In this document: piece by piece, positions 45,187 through 53,838 of the stretch
Layout of the letters: every line of letters starts with the position of its first letter
Numbering within the stretch: the stretch's first letter is position 1
Source: Streptomyces sp. V1I1
GTDB lineage: Bacteria > Actinomycetota > Actinomycetes > Streptomycetales > Streptomycetaceae
Reading direction: 5' to 3'
Length of the DNA: 64,000 bases
NCBI RefSeq assembly: GCF_030817355.1
Contig: NZ_JAUSZH010000001.1
Location: forward strand, 2,908,501-2,972,500
Translations under genes and position numbers: made by a program
Notes under the pieces: generated by a model
The model's input: the letters and a program-made list of their open reading frames with translations, nothing else
Told to the model about the DNA's origin: nothing
Databases searched by the model: none

Positions 45187-45948
45187 TCAATTGCCGTAGC
45201 GGCGGTGGCGTGCGGCGTAGTCGCGCAGCGCGCGGAGGAAGTCGACCTTGCGGAAGGCCGGCCAGAAAACTTCGCAGAAGTAGTACTCCGAGTGGGCGCT
45301 CTGCCAGAGCATGAATCCGGACAGACGCTGCTCACCGCTGGTGCGGATGACCAGGTCCGGGTCGGGCTGGCCACGGGTGTAGAGGTGCTCGGAGATGTGT
45401 TCGACGTCGACGATCTCGGCGAGCTCCTCGAAGCTCGTGCCCTTGTCGGCGTGCTCCAGGAGAAGGGAGCGCACGGCGTCCGCGATCTCCTGGCGGCCGC
45501 CGTAGCCCACGGCGACATTCACGAGTATGCCGTCACGCCCTACGGTCGTCTGCTCGGCTTCCTTCAGTACCGACTGGGTGCGGTCGGGCAGCAGGTCCAG
45601 CGTGCCGACGTGGTGCACACGCCAGCGGCCGTCGGCGGCGAGGTCGCGGACCGCGTTCTCGATGATGCCGAGGAGCGGGATGAGCTCCTCCTCGGGGCGG
45701 TCCAGGTTGTCCGTGGACAGCAGCCAGAGGGTGACGACCTCGACATCGGTCTCGGCGCACCAGCCGAGGAGCTCCTGGATCTTGCTCGCGCCGGCCTTGT
45801 GCCCCTGCTCGGCCGTGCCGCCCGACGCCTTGGCCCAGCGCCGGTTGCCGTCGAGGATGACGCCGATGTGCTTGGGCACCTGGGCGTGGTCGAGTCGGCC
45901 TTCCACCCGGCGTGCGTAGAGCCCGTACACCAGGTCGCGCAGGTTCAC
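45187..45948 (-). CDS. Isoprenyl transferase (cis-prenyltransferase, UppS/Z-FPP type)
   Basis: This 253-residue cis-prenyltransferase has the substrate motif 'HIGVILDGNRRWAKA' (Asp33-Gly-Asn-Arg), 'VTLWLLSTDNLDRPEEEL', 'VNVAVGYGGRQEIADAV' and C-terminal 'PDPDLVIRTSGEQRLSGFMLWQSAHSEYYFCEVFWPAF'. It condenses IPP units into the lipid carrier or a shorter Z-prenyl diphosphate; chain length cannot be read. GTG at 45948 follows GGAGGG. It uses the IPP made by ispH. Confidence 0.93.
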   Translation of the reverse strand: MNLRDLVYGLYARRVEGRLDHAQVPKHIGVILDGNRRWAKASGGTAEQGHKAGASKIQELLGWCAETDVEVVTLWLLSTDNLDRPEEELIPLLGIIENAVRDLAADGRWRVHHVGTLDLLPDRTQSVLKEAEQTTVGRDGILVNVAVGYGGRQEIADAVRSLLLEHADKGTSFEELAEIVDVEHISEHLYTRGQPDPDLVIRTSGEQRLSGFMLWQSAHSEYYFCEVFWPAFRKVDFLRALRDYAARHRRYGN

Positions 45949-46054
45949 TGTTCTTGTACCCTCCGTGCGGCAGTCCCCGAAGCCGCCACAGTACTGCGCA
46001 CGGGCCACAGCGGCCCAACCCGGCCTGTCACAAGTCCGTGATAGGGAGGGATGC

Positions 46055-47092
46055 GTGACTGATTCCTCCCCCTACCGTGCCGCCGCGAGCCGTTACGAGT
46101 CGATGGAGTACCGGCGTACCGGCCGCTCCGGGCTCAAGCTCCCCGCCCTTTCGCTCGGCCTCTGGCACAACTTCGGCGACGACCGCACGCTCGACTCGCA
46201 GCGCGCGATCCTGCGCCGCGCTTTTGACCTGGGCGTGACGCACTTCGACCTGGCAAACAACTACGGCCCTCCGCCCGGTTCGGCCGAGCTCAATTTCGGC
46301 AAGATCTTTGCCCAGGACTTCACGCCGTACCGTGATGAACTGGTCATTTCGACCAAAGCGGGCTATCTCATGCACCCCGGCCCCTACGGCGAGTGGGGCT
46401 CGCGGAAGTATCTGCTGTCCTCGCTCGACGCGTCCCTGAAGCGGATGGGGCTGGATTACGTCGACATCTTCTACTCCCACCGCTTCGACCCGGACACTCC
46501 GCTCGAGGAGACGATGGGCGCGCTGGCCTCCGCCGTGCAGCAGGGCAAGGCGCTTTACGTGGGTGTGTCGTCGTACAACGCGGAGCAGACCGCCGAGGCG
46601 GCCAGGCTGCTGAAGGAGATGGGTGTCCCGGCCCTCATCCACCAGCCCTCGTACTCGATGATCAACCGCTGGATCGAGGACGACGGACTGCTCGACACGC
46701 TGGAGAGCGCCAGTATGGGCTGCATCTCCTTCGTGCCGCTCGCGCAGGGCCTGCTCACCGGCAAGTACCTCAAGGGCATCCCGGAGGGCTCGCGGGCCAC
46801 ACAGGGCAAGTCCCTGGACCCGGATCTGCTCTCCGACGAGGTCGTACGGCGGCTGAACGGGCTGAACGACATCGCCGCCCGGCGCGGCCAGTCACTCGCC
46901 CAGCTGGCGATCTCCTGGGTGCTGCGGGACCCGCGGATGACCTCCGCGCTGATCGGCGCCTCCAGCGTGCAGCAGCTTGAGGAGAACGTCGCGGCGCTGG
47001 CGGGACAGCCGCTGAGCGCGGATGAGTTGAAGGAGATCGACGCCTTCGCCGTGGACACCGAGGGCACCAACATCTGGGCCGGGCGGAGCTGA
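46055..47092 (+). CDS. Aldo/keto reductase (MgrA/YghZ-like)
   Basis: The 345-residue TIM-barrel oxidoreductase has catalytic Asp and Tyr in 'HFDLANNYGPPPGSAE', Lys in 'VISTKAGY', and His in 'DIFYSHRFDPDTPLEETMGAL'. The cofactor end is 'SALIGASSVQQLEENVAAL'. The overall pattern matches the L-glyceraldehyde-3-phosphate reductase/YghZ group. GTG at 46055 follows GGGAGGGATGC. A strong hairpin follows at 47115. Confidence 0.92.
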   Translation: MTDSSPYRAAASRYESMEYRRTGRSGLKLPALSLGLWHNFGDDRTLDSQRAILRRAFDLGVTHFDLANNYGPPPGSAELNFGKIFAQDFTPYRDELVISTKAGYLMHPGPYGEWGSRKYLLSSLDASLKRMGLDYVDIFYSHRFDPDTPLEETMGALASAVQQGKALYVGVSSYNAEQTAEAARLLKEMGVPALIHQPSYSMINRWIEDDGLLDTLESASMGCISFVPLAQGLLTGKYLKGIPEGSRATQGKSLDPDLLSDEVVRRLNGLNDIAARRGQSLAQLAISWVLRDPRMTSALIGASSVQQLEENVAALAGQPLSADELKEIDAFAVDTEGTNIWAGRS

Positions 47093-47114
47093 CACAAGGC
47101 CGGAGAACAGAAAA

Positions 47115-47149
47115 CGGGCCGGTCCGTGGGGGGGATACGGACCGGCCCG
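47115..47149 (+). terminator. Terminator after the aldo/keto reductase
   Basis: CGGGCCGGTCCGT pairs perfectly with ACGGACCGGCCCG around a purine loop; it starts 23 bp after the stop codon. Confidence 0.85.
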
Positions 47150-47361
47150 AGGGGGGGTTTCCACCATAACCCTTCGTCAGTGGTGCCGAGTGCCACGCCA
47201 TGCCGTAACTACGCTCCGAATGCGGCAGACGGCGGGGCTGCCGGTGACCCGGGGCGGAAAGTGCCTGGTGCCGGCCTCGCAGCGGCCTGGAGCCGTACCC
47301 CTCAAGGGTGACCCCCGAGCGCGGGCGCCGGATTGACGCAGGGGGCCGTTCCGGCAACTCG

Positions 47362-47727
47362 TCAGGCCACTGGTTCCTTGGTCTTGTTGGCGGTCTTGTT
47401 GGCGACAATCCGCTCCATGAAGATGTCGCCCCACTCGCCGAGCGGCAGCAGAGCGGTGTTGAGCGCCTGCCCGAGCTCGGTGAGGGAGTACTCCACGCGC
47501 GGCGGCACCTCCCGGTACACCTCGCGGTGCACGACGCCGTCCGCCTCCAGCTCGCGCAACTGCTGGATGAGCATCTTCTCGCTGACGCCGCTCACATGGC
47601 GCTTCAGTTCCCCGAAGCGGTACGTCCCGTCATGCAGCGCCCAGAGAATGAGCGGCTTCCACTTCCCGCCGACGACGTCGACGGCGGCGTCGAGACCGCA
47701 GGTGTAGGAAGGCTTGACCTTGGCCAC
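47362..47727 (-). CDS. HxlR family transcriptional regulator
   Basis: This 121-residue winged-helix protein has 'CGLDAAVDVVGGKWKPLILWALHDGTYRFGELKRHVSGVSEKMLIQQLRELEADGVVHRE' and 'VEYSLTELGQALNTALLPLGEWG'. The conserved N-terminal Cys10 is the redox/aldehyde-sensing position in some family members. GTG at 47727. It is divergent from the frameshifted winged-helix gene; the intergenic region contains a 17-bp dyad. Confidence 0.92.
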   Translation of the reverse strand: MAKVKPSYTCGLDAAVDVVGGKWKPLILWALHDGTYRFGELKRHVSGVSEKMLIQQLRELEADGVVHREVYREVPPRVEYSLTELGQALNTALLPLGEWGDIFMERIVANKTANKTKEPVA

Positions 47728-47794
47728 CGCAACTCCTCGGATGCGTCCAACACTTACCTTTTCGCCAGTACATCACTCTACGGGAGTCACGATG

Positions 47795-47811
47795 AGGACA
47801 AGAACTGTCCT
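47795..47811. promoter_or_regulatory. 17-bp dyad AGGACA-N5-TGTCCT
   Basis: The 6-5-6 inverted repeat lies 24 bp upstream of the winged-helix gene start and 67 bp from the HxlR start. It is a possible operator for the HxlR regulator. Confidence 0.45.
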
Positions 47812-47834
47812 AGATGAATCCTGGAGTCGTTCGC

Positions 47835-48982
47835 ATGACGACGCGCAGTGTGACGTGGACCGAAGCAAACGCCCGCCGGCTGGTGCGCCAGGGACTGGCC
47901 GCCCCCGCGGGGAGCTCCCCCGCCGGGATCGCCGCCGCCATGCTCGGCGCGCATGCGCAGGTGCTGTCCGCCGCCGAGCTGTCCCTCGCGCTGCGGCTGG
48001 ACGGCGGCCGGACACGGGCCGATGTTCGCGAGGCGCTGTGGACGGACGGCAGCCTGGTGAAGACATACGGACCCCGCGGCACCGTCCATCTGCTGGCCGC
48101 GGTCGATCTGCCGCTGTGGACCGGGGCGCTGTCCGCGATCCCGGCCGGGGGGAGTCCGATGCCCGCAGACGTACGGATGACGGCCGAGCAGACCGACAAG
48201 GTCGTCGCGGCCATCGGGGACGCACTCGCCGGTGCCGAGCTGACGATCGACGAGCTGACGGACGCGATCGTGGCGCGCACCGGGCCCTGGGCCGGGGACA
48301 GGGTGATGGACGCCTTCCAGGACAAGTGGCCGCGCTGGCGGCAGGTGACGCACACGGCCGCGCACCGCGGGGTGCTTGCCTTCGGACCCAACCGCGGCCG
48401 CAAAGTGACGTACACCAGCCCCGGCGTGACCCCCATGGAGTCAGCCGCCGCGCTCTCGGATCTCGTACGACGCTATCACGCCTACGGGCCCGCAACACCG
48501 CAGCACTTCGCCACCTGGCTAGCTGCGCCCAGAAGTTGGGCCATCGAGCTGTTCACAACGCTGGCGGGCGATGGAGCGATCGAGGAAGTGGCGTTCGAGG
48601 GCGACCCGGCCTGGGTGGCGGCCGGTGACACCGGCTTCCCCGACGCGCCCGCGCGGGGTGTGCGGCTACTGCCGTACTTCGACGCGTACGCCATCGCCTC
48701 GCAGCCGCGCGAGCTGCTCTTCCCCGGCGCCGCGTACGAGCGGGCGCTGGCAGGCGGAGGGCGGGGAACTACCCCGTGGTGCTCGTCGACGGGACCGTCG
48801 CCGGGGTGTGGCACCAGCGGCGCTCCGGACGGCGGATCGCGGTGACGGTGGAGCCGATCGGGAAGACGCTCCGCGCCGCGCCGCGCCGAGAGCTCGAAGA
48901 GCAGGTGGAGCGGGTCGGCGAAGTCCTCGAAGAGCGGGCCGAGTTGACGGTGGGGAAGGTCACGGTCGGGGCGCATGCCTGA
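47835..48982 (+). pseudogene. Winged-helix DNA-binding domain protein, frameshifted near its C-terminus
   Basis: The first 310 residues follow the family usually annotated 'winged helix DNA-binding domain' (AlkZ/YcaQ-like): 'ARRLVRQGLAAP', 'VKTYGPRGTVHLLAA', 'GRKVTYTSPGVTPMESAAALSDLVRRYHAYGPATPQHFATWL'. After 'YERALAGG' near 48755 the frame is lost. The family ending 'NYPVVLVDGTVAGVWHQRRSGRRIAVTVEPIG' continues in the next frame to a stop at 48982. Adding one G in the GGAGGGCGGGG run restores the frame. The cause is a real single-base deletion or a sequencing error. Confidence 0.85.
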
Positions 48983-50513
48983 GGCGTAGCAGGGTGACGC
49001 CGTCGCGCCGGGCGATGCGCTCGTACCCGTACTTCCGCTGCGCGGCTTCCAGTTCGGCAGCCTGCTGTTCGGGCGGGTAGGGCCAGTGGCCCGTCTTGTA
49101 CGGCCAGGCCTCGGGCGCCCTGCTGTCATGGATGATCCACTCGGCGGTCGGGCGGGGCAGCTGCTTCCTGTCGTACTCATAGAGCCGCGAGTCGACCGGG
49201 AAGGTCGGGAAGAGGACGACCTCGCAGCGCGAAGTGAGCTGCGGAGCGAGCCGGTTGGAGGCGGCGACGGTCGCGCCGTCGGGGATCCGGTCGAGCAGCG
49301 AACGGGCCGCCTCGATGTGTGGCGTCGTGCGCCAGGTGGCGCGCTGGGCCAGCTGGGCGAGCGGGAACGACGGCAGCATGACGGCGGTGACGGCCAGGAC
49401 GGTGGCGAGCGAGGCACGGATCTGGCGGGTGGCCAGCGGATGGTCGGAGCCGCGCCACTGTCGCAGGGAGTCGATGAGGCCGGCGAAGACGATCGGCATC
49501 AGTACGGCGCTGTAGTGGAAGGAGGTGCCCCAGTGGAAACCGTTCTGCGACAGCATGCGCCAGGCGAGCGTGGGCAGGGCCAGGAGCGCGAGCGGCGAGC
49601 GCAGCGCGAGCAGCGCGGACGGGGCGAAGACCAGGATCACGGTCATGGCCTTGATGTCGGGGCGCAGCGCGTCGAGCGGTGCGAAGGCGAGGGTGCTGAG
49701 CAGTGAGCTGTGCGCGCCCTCGGCGAGGAGACCGCCGTGTGCGTACCCGCCCGCGGAATTGAAGGCGGGCAGCAGCAGCTTGATCTCGACGGCCGATGCG
49801 AGCAGACCGGCCACCGCGGTGACGATGCCGAGGCGGCGCGGGCCCTTCCAGGCGACGTAACAGCCAAGGGCGGCGAGGGTCAGCCCGAGGTCCTCCTTGA
49901 CCAGGACCAGTGGGGCGGCCCAGGCGACGGCCGGCCCCCAGCGCCGCCGGCCAAGCGCCTCCAGGGCGAAGGCGAGCAGCGGCACGGCAAACGCGACCTC
50001 GTGGAAGTCGAAGGCGGCGGCCGATGCGATGCCCCAGCTCAGGCCGTAGCCGAGGGCGACGGCATGCGCAGAGCGCCGGCCGAGCACCCGCAGGGCCCAG
50101 CGCACGAGCGGCACGGCGGCGAGGGCGAGGAGCGCGGACTGGGCGACAAGAAGACAGACGGGGGACGGCCAGACGCGGTAAAGGGGGGCGAGGACGGCGA
50201 GCGCGGGGTGGAAGTGGTCGCCGAGCAGATTGAACTGCTCGCCGCGCAACGGGACGACGGGCGGACGCAGTTGGGAGTAGGAGCGGACGGCCTGGTCGAA
50301 GATGCCGAGGTCGAAGCCGGTGGTGCGGAGCAGCGTATGACGGCGTACGGAGACGGTGGCGTAGAGCAGAAAGAACGCCGCCGCCCAGCTCCAGGGGAGC
50401 AGGGCGGCGGGGAAGCGGGCAGTGGGGCGGTATCCGGGCTCCGGGAAGGGGGCGGGAACGAGGGAGCGCAGCAGTCCACGCCGAGTCGCCGCATTGTCAG
50501 AAAATGTCCGCAT
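48960..50513 (-). CDS. DUF2079 polytopic membrane protein
   Basis: The 517-residue protein has about ten hydrophobic segments. The DUF2079 hallmark lies near residue 60-100: 'TGFDLGIFDQAVRSYSQLRPPVVPLRGEQFNLLGDHFHPALAVLAPLY'. The fold resembles GT-C glycosyltransferases such as mannosyltransferases, with acidic residues in the first loop, so a lipid-linked sugar transferase role is possible. Its 3' end overlaps the frameshifted gene by 23 bp. Confidence 0.88.
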   Translation of the reverse strand: MRTFSDNAATRRGLLRSLVPAPFPEPGYRPTARFPAALLPWSWAAAFFLLYATVSVRRHTLLRTTGFDLGIFDQAVRSYSQLRPPVVPLRGEQFNLLGDHFHPALAVLAPLYRVWPSPVCLLVAQSALLALAAVPLVRWALRVLGRRSAHAVALGYGLSWGIASAAAFDFHEVAFAVPLLAFALEALGRRRWGPAVAWAAPLVLVKEDLGLTLAALGCYVAWKGPRRLGIVTAVAGLLASAVEIKLLLPAFNSAGGYAHGGLLAEGAHSSLLSTLAFAPLDALRPDIKAMTVILVFAPSALLALRSPLALLALPTLAWRMLSQNGFHWGTSFHYSAVLMPIVFAGLIDSLRQWRGSDHPLATRQIRASLATVLAVTAVMLPSFPLAQLAQRATWRTTPHIEAARSLLDRIPDGATVAASNRLAPQLTSRCEVVLFPTFPVDSRLYEYDRKQLPRPTAEWIIHDSRAPEAWPYKTGHWPYPPEQQAAELEAAQRKYGYERIARRDGVTLLRLRHAPRP

Positions 50514-50716
50514 GTGTCCAGATGCTAGACGGGCCTGCCGGTGCTGGACGGGCTTGACCGCCCCGATGTCGCCAAGCGCACTGCGTCACCGAGCACCCTC
50601 TGACCGCCCGTCGCGTTTTTCAGACGGCGGACAGGACTGAAGATCAAGACGCGACGTGGCGGCAGAACGGTCCGGACCTGAGCTTGGTGGGCGGTGGCCC
50701 GGCCCTCTCTGCGAGG

Positions 50717-51592
50717 TCAGCTCAGCAGTTGGTTCTGCAGCACGACCGTCTGGTGGAAGGGGACCGCGTGGGCCTTGCCCTTCCGGGACTGGACGATCAG
50801 GGCGAGGGTGTCGCCCGCGACGACATAGGCCTGGCGGGTCTCTTCCGCGCCTGCGGGCGGGTTCTCCAGGTAGACGTACGTCGCGGTCGGCAGGTCGCTG
50901 CCCGAGGTGTCCCAGTCGGGGTCGAGCTTGAACTCGGCCGTGCCGGCCAGCGTGGCTCCGGGCGTCGCGCCGATACCGATCTCATCGTCCTTGAACGAGT
51001 CCGCAGAAGCGGCCGAGTCGAACTGAAGTAGATACACCCGGGAAGCCGTGCCGTCGGGCATGGTCCAGCCGCGGGCCGCGATGTGCCGGACCGCGTAGTC
51101 CTTGAGCGCGAGCTCAAGGTCGGCCCGCTTCCCCTCCTCGTACTCGGCGGTGAACTGCTTCGACGTCACCCAACCGCCGTTGAGCTTCTTGTCGACGGTC
51201 GCCGTCGCCGGCGCGGGCAGCAGGAGTTTCCGCTCGTCGGCGTAATGGATCTCTTCCCTGTTCCCTTCGGTGAAGGGGCGCGGGGTGTCCTTCGGGAGCG
51301 CGGGCAGCGACAGCTTCGGATAGTCCCAGCGGCCGTCGCTCTCGGTGGCGAGTCCCGGGACGTCCCTGCGCTCCGTCGACGTGATGCCCGCGGCGGTCCC
51401 TGCGCCGAGGCTGCCGCAGACGAGCACCGCGACGGTCCAGCGGATCACAGCCCGCAGGACCCGGCGGTCGCGTACGGGGACGGGGGCAGCGGGGGCTGCG
51501 GGGGCTTCCGGGCCGGCGGGCTCAGCGGGAACGGCGGGTGGCGCCTCCGGCATCGGGGGCACGGGTGCCGTTTCCGTGGTCGGCTCGGTCAT
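50717..51592 (-). CDS. Single-pass membrane protein, third gene of a three-gene operon
   Basis: The 291-residue protein has a Pro/Ala/Glu-rich cytoplasmic tail (about 1-40), one membrane helix ('AVIRWTVAVLVCGSLGAGTAAGI') and an extracytoplasmic domain of about 220 residues with 'FTAEYEEGKRADLELALKDYAVRHIAARGWTMPDGTASRVYLLQF'. Its ATG overlaps the stop of the gene before it by four bases. Its architecture is the same as its two operon partners, which suggests they are ancient paralogues or complex partners. No known family or motif. Confidence 0.8.
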   Translation of the reverse strand: MTEPTTETAPVPPMPEAPPAVPAEPAGPEAPAAPAAPVPVRDRRVLRAVIRWTVAVLVCGSLGAGTAAGITSTERRDVPGLATESDGRWDYPKLSLPALPKDTPRPFTEGNREEIHYADERKLLLPAPATATVDKKLNGGWVTSKQFTAEYEEGKRADLELALKDYAVRHIAARGWTMPDGTASRVYLLQFDSAASADSFKDDEIGIGATPGATLAGTAEFKLDPDWDTSGSDLPTATYVYLENPPAGAEETRQAYVVAGDTLALIVQSRKGKAHAVPFHQTVVLQNQLLS

Positions 51593-52575
51593 ACGTACTC
51601 CCCAGGGGACGCGATGTGGTCGAGCTGCTTCTTCACCAGCTCGGCGACGGCGGACTTGTCGAACGGCTTGGTGCCGTACGCGGTGACGCTCACGAACAGC
51701 TCGGAGTCGAATGCCGAGCAGGCCATCGCCTCCAGGTCGGACTTGCCCTTGTCCTCCCCGTACGCCTTGCCCTGAGGCAAGAGGAAGCAGGCGGACTTCT
51801 TGTGGTCCTTGATCTTCGGGCCCTTGCGGAACTCGAGCAGCTCGGCCAGCTCCGTCCTGAGCTCGAACAGATCGTGGATCCGCTTCTTGTCCTTCATCTG
51901 CGTGATCTGCACCTCGACGACGAGGTCGTTCGCGTCCGAGGCGAACGAGCGCAGGGCGATGCCCTTGACGCCCAGCTTGTCGATCCGCTTCTCGAAGTCG
52001 CGGCGCTTCTTGCCGGACAGACCGCGGCCTCCCTCCTTGATGAGGGCGACCGCCTCCTTGTCCCCGATCTCGCCGTCGTTTCCGTACGACTCGATGTCCG
52101 GGCCGAGGCGGTAGCCGAGCGGCACCGGCAGCAGCAGCTTGCTGAGCGGCGTCGCTGCCCGGCCGCGCCCGGCGTTGCTCGCCGGGTCCTCGGCCGGGTC
52201 GTCATCGGCCGGGCCCCATGTGGTGGTCGGGGCGGTGCGGTCGGCGCGGTCGACGGCGAGCCCGGTGTAGGTGAGTCCGCCGGCGACGGCGCCGAGGACG
52301 AGCACGGAGGGAAGCACGGTGGCGAGGAGGCGGCGCACGCGGGCGGGCTTGCGTACGGGCGCGACCTCGGACTCCGCGACGGGCTGGGCCACCGGCTCCG
52401 GCTCCGGCACGGACTGCGGGGCATCGGCTGCCGCGACCGGCCGGGCGTCAGCTGCCGCGACCGGATGGGCCTGGGGGTCCGGCACGGACTGGGCCTGGGG
52501 CTCCGGCACGGACTGGGCCTCGCGCTCCGCGACCGGCTCGGCGAGCTGGTCTTGGGGTGTCCGGTCCTCGTTCAC
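51589..52575 (-). CDS. Single-pass membrane protein, second gene of a three-gene operon
   Basis: The 328-residue protein starts with a 75-residue tail rich in repeated 'QSVPEPQA/HPVAAADA' units, then a helix ('LLATVLPSVLVLGAVAGGLTYTGLAV') and an outer domain with 'LLLPVPLGYRLGPDIESYGNDGEIGDKEAVALIKEG' and two Cys ('KSACFLLPQG', 'EAMACSAFDSE') that could form a disulfide. It overlaps both neighbours by four bases. Unknown function; extracellular binding is inferred from topology. Confidence 0.8.
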   Translation of the reverse strand: MNEDRTPQDQLAEPVAEREAQSVPEPQAQSVPDPQAHPVAAADARPVAAADAPQSVPEPEPVAQPVAESEVAPVRKPARVRRLLATVLPSVLVLGAVAGGLTYTGLAVDRADRTAPTTTWGPADDDPAEDPASNAGRGRAATPLSKLLLPVPLGYRLGPDIESYGNDGEIGDKEAVALIKEGGRGLSGKKRRDFEKRIDKLGVKGIALRSFASDANDLVVEVQITQMKDKKRIHDLFELRTELAELLEFRKGPKIKDHKKSACFLLPQGKAYGEDKGKSDLEAMACSAFDSELFVSVTAYGTKPFDKSAVAELVKKQLDHIASPGEYV

Positions 52576-53429
52576 AGGCGCTCCAGCTGTCGCTCGGCCA
52601 GGGTGCGGATGTCGTTTTTGCTGATGCGCTTGGTGTCGAAGATGTTGATGTCGACCGTGATGTCGCCGCGCTGGAAGATGGCACGGGCCCGGTAAAGCGG
52701 CAGATAACCCGCTTTCTCATGGACCTTGTAGAGGTAGTACCGGCCGTTCCCGCTGCCCTTCAGCGCGTCGCCCTCGTTGCCCGCGCCGTCCTCGGCCTCC
52801 GGCATGTAGCCGTGCTGGCCCTCTGCGTGGTCCCTGGCGCCCTCGCCCGAGCGGAACTGGACGAGCCTGACGTTCGTGTTCTTGAACTCGCCCTGCTGCC
52901 AGGCGGCCGCAGCGACTCGGCGGATGTCCGACTTCACGAGAGTCTCGAACATGTAGGCCTCGCTCTCGAAGTCGAGGGCGTAGCTCGCCGTGTCCACCCA
53001 GCCGTCGTTCACCCACCACATGTCGGCCTTGCGGGCACCCGACGGCTTGTCGAGCAGCAGCTTGCGCAGATCGCCGTCCGTCTTGACCTTGCGGTCCTCG
53101 CCGGCGGACAGCGGAGCCGGGCGCTTGTTCTCCGGGAGCGGCTTCACCGGGTACGCCAGATCCGCCTGGCTCAGCGCGGGCAGCGGCGTGGGCTCGCGGT
53201 CGGCCTGCACTCCGTAGCCGACGGCCGTACCGCCGACGAGGCCGATGACCGCGGCAGCGGCGACGATCAGCGCGGTGCGGCCACGGCGGCGGGCGGGTCG
53301 GCTCACGGGCTCGCCCTCCGCCTCCGGGGCCGGGGCCGGGACCGGGACCGCTGTCGGCACCGGCAACGCCGCGAGCTCCTGCGCGGGCTGCGGCACGGGC
53401 TCCAGCGCCTGTGTGTCCTGCGTTTCCAA
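52572..53429 (-). CDS. Single-pass membrane protein, first gene of a three-gene operon
   Basis: The 285-residue protein has a Pro/Ala/Val-rich tail with 'PVPAPAPEAEG', a basic patch 'ARRRGRT', one helix ('ALIVAAAAVIGLVGGTAVGYGV') and an outer domain with 'WWVNDGWVDTASYALDFESEAYMFETLVKSDIRRVA'. The apparent start codon is TTG (53429) behind GGGGGGACCC; no better start is in frame nearby. It forms one transcript with the two following genes. The family is not recognised. Confidence 0.75.
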   Translation of the reverse strand: METQDTQALEPVPQPAQELAALPVPTAVPVPAPAPEAEGEPVSRPARRRGRTALIVAAAAVIGLVGGTAVGYGVQADREPTPLPALSQADLAYPVKPLPENKRPAPLSAGEDRKVKTDGDLRKLLLDKPSGARKADMWWVNDGWVDTASYALDFESEAYMFETLVKSDIRRVAAAAWQQGEFKNTNVRLVQFRSGEGARDHAEGQHGYMPEAEDGAGNEGDALKGSGNGRYYLYKVHEKAGYLPLYRARAIFQRGDITVDINIFDTKRISKNDIRTLAERQLERL

Positions 53430-53559
53430 AGGGTCCCCCCACGAGACCTGAGGCGCGGATTCCGTTATCCGCGCACAGAACTGACACGCTGGAGGCGGGT
53501 GGGGTTGTGGCGCGGCACATTACATTTCCGCATAGGACGAAGAAGCGGTCGTATGCGGC
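53430..53559. other. Spacer upstream of the three-gene operon
   Basis: This is promoter-bearing sequence for the operon; no gene is seen. It merges into a decayed TnsA-like fragment. Confidence 0.4.
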
Positions 53560-53760
53560 GCGGACCATGGGCTTGACGTCCACCACTGGCGGGACATCGC
53601 CGTCCCGCAGGATCAGCAAGTCAGGGATGTGCCGGCACGTCTTGCGCGACACATCGGCGCTGAGGAGGACCGGCTGCGCGAAGATGCCCGTCACCTCGCG
53701 GGCAAATTCCGCATAGAGCAGTCGTGTCAGCTCGAGCCGCTACTCGTAGATCACAGAACA
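53560..53760 (-). pseudogene. TnsA-like transposase endonuclease fragment with internal stop
   Basis: The minus strand reads 'SVIYE-stop-RLELTRLLYAEFAREV', then 'TGIFAQPVLLSADVSRKTCRHIPDLLILRD', 'VPPVVDVKPMVR'. This is the core of TnsA-like endonucleases of Tn7-type elements found in Streptomyces, including the AQP, RRHxPD-like and VVDVKP landmarks. An in-frame TAG (53740-53742) stands where family members have Ser/Thr, and resemblance stops after the VKP motif. No TnsB/TnsC remains nearby. It is a relic of a lost element. Confidence 0.65.
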
Positions 53761-53838
53761 GGCGACGCCGGCACACCTGCACGTCCAACTTCCCTGTCCC
53801 CTGGGCCAGACAGGGGCCACAACACATGGAAGGGGACA

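Noticed and set aside
47740..47782. TTACC...GTA pattern as a second HxlR operator
   Set aside because: Arms match poorly; the 17-bp dyad at 47795 is the better candidate.
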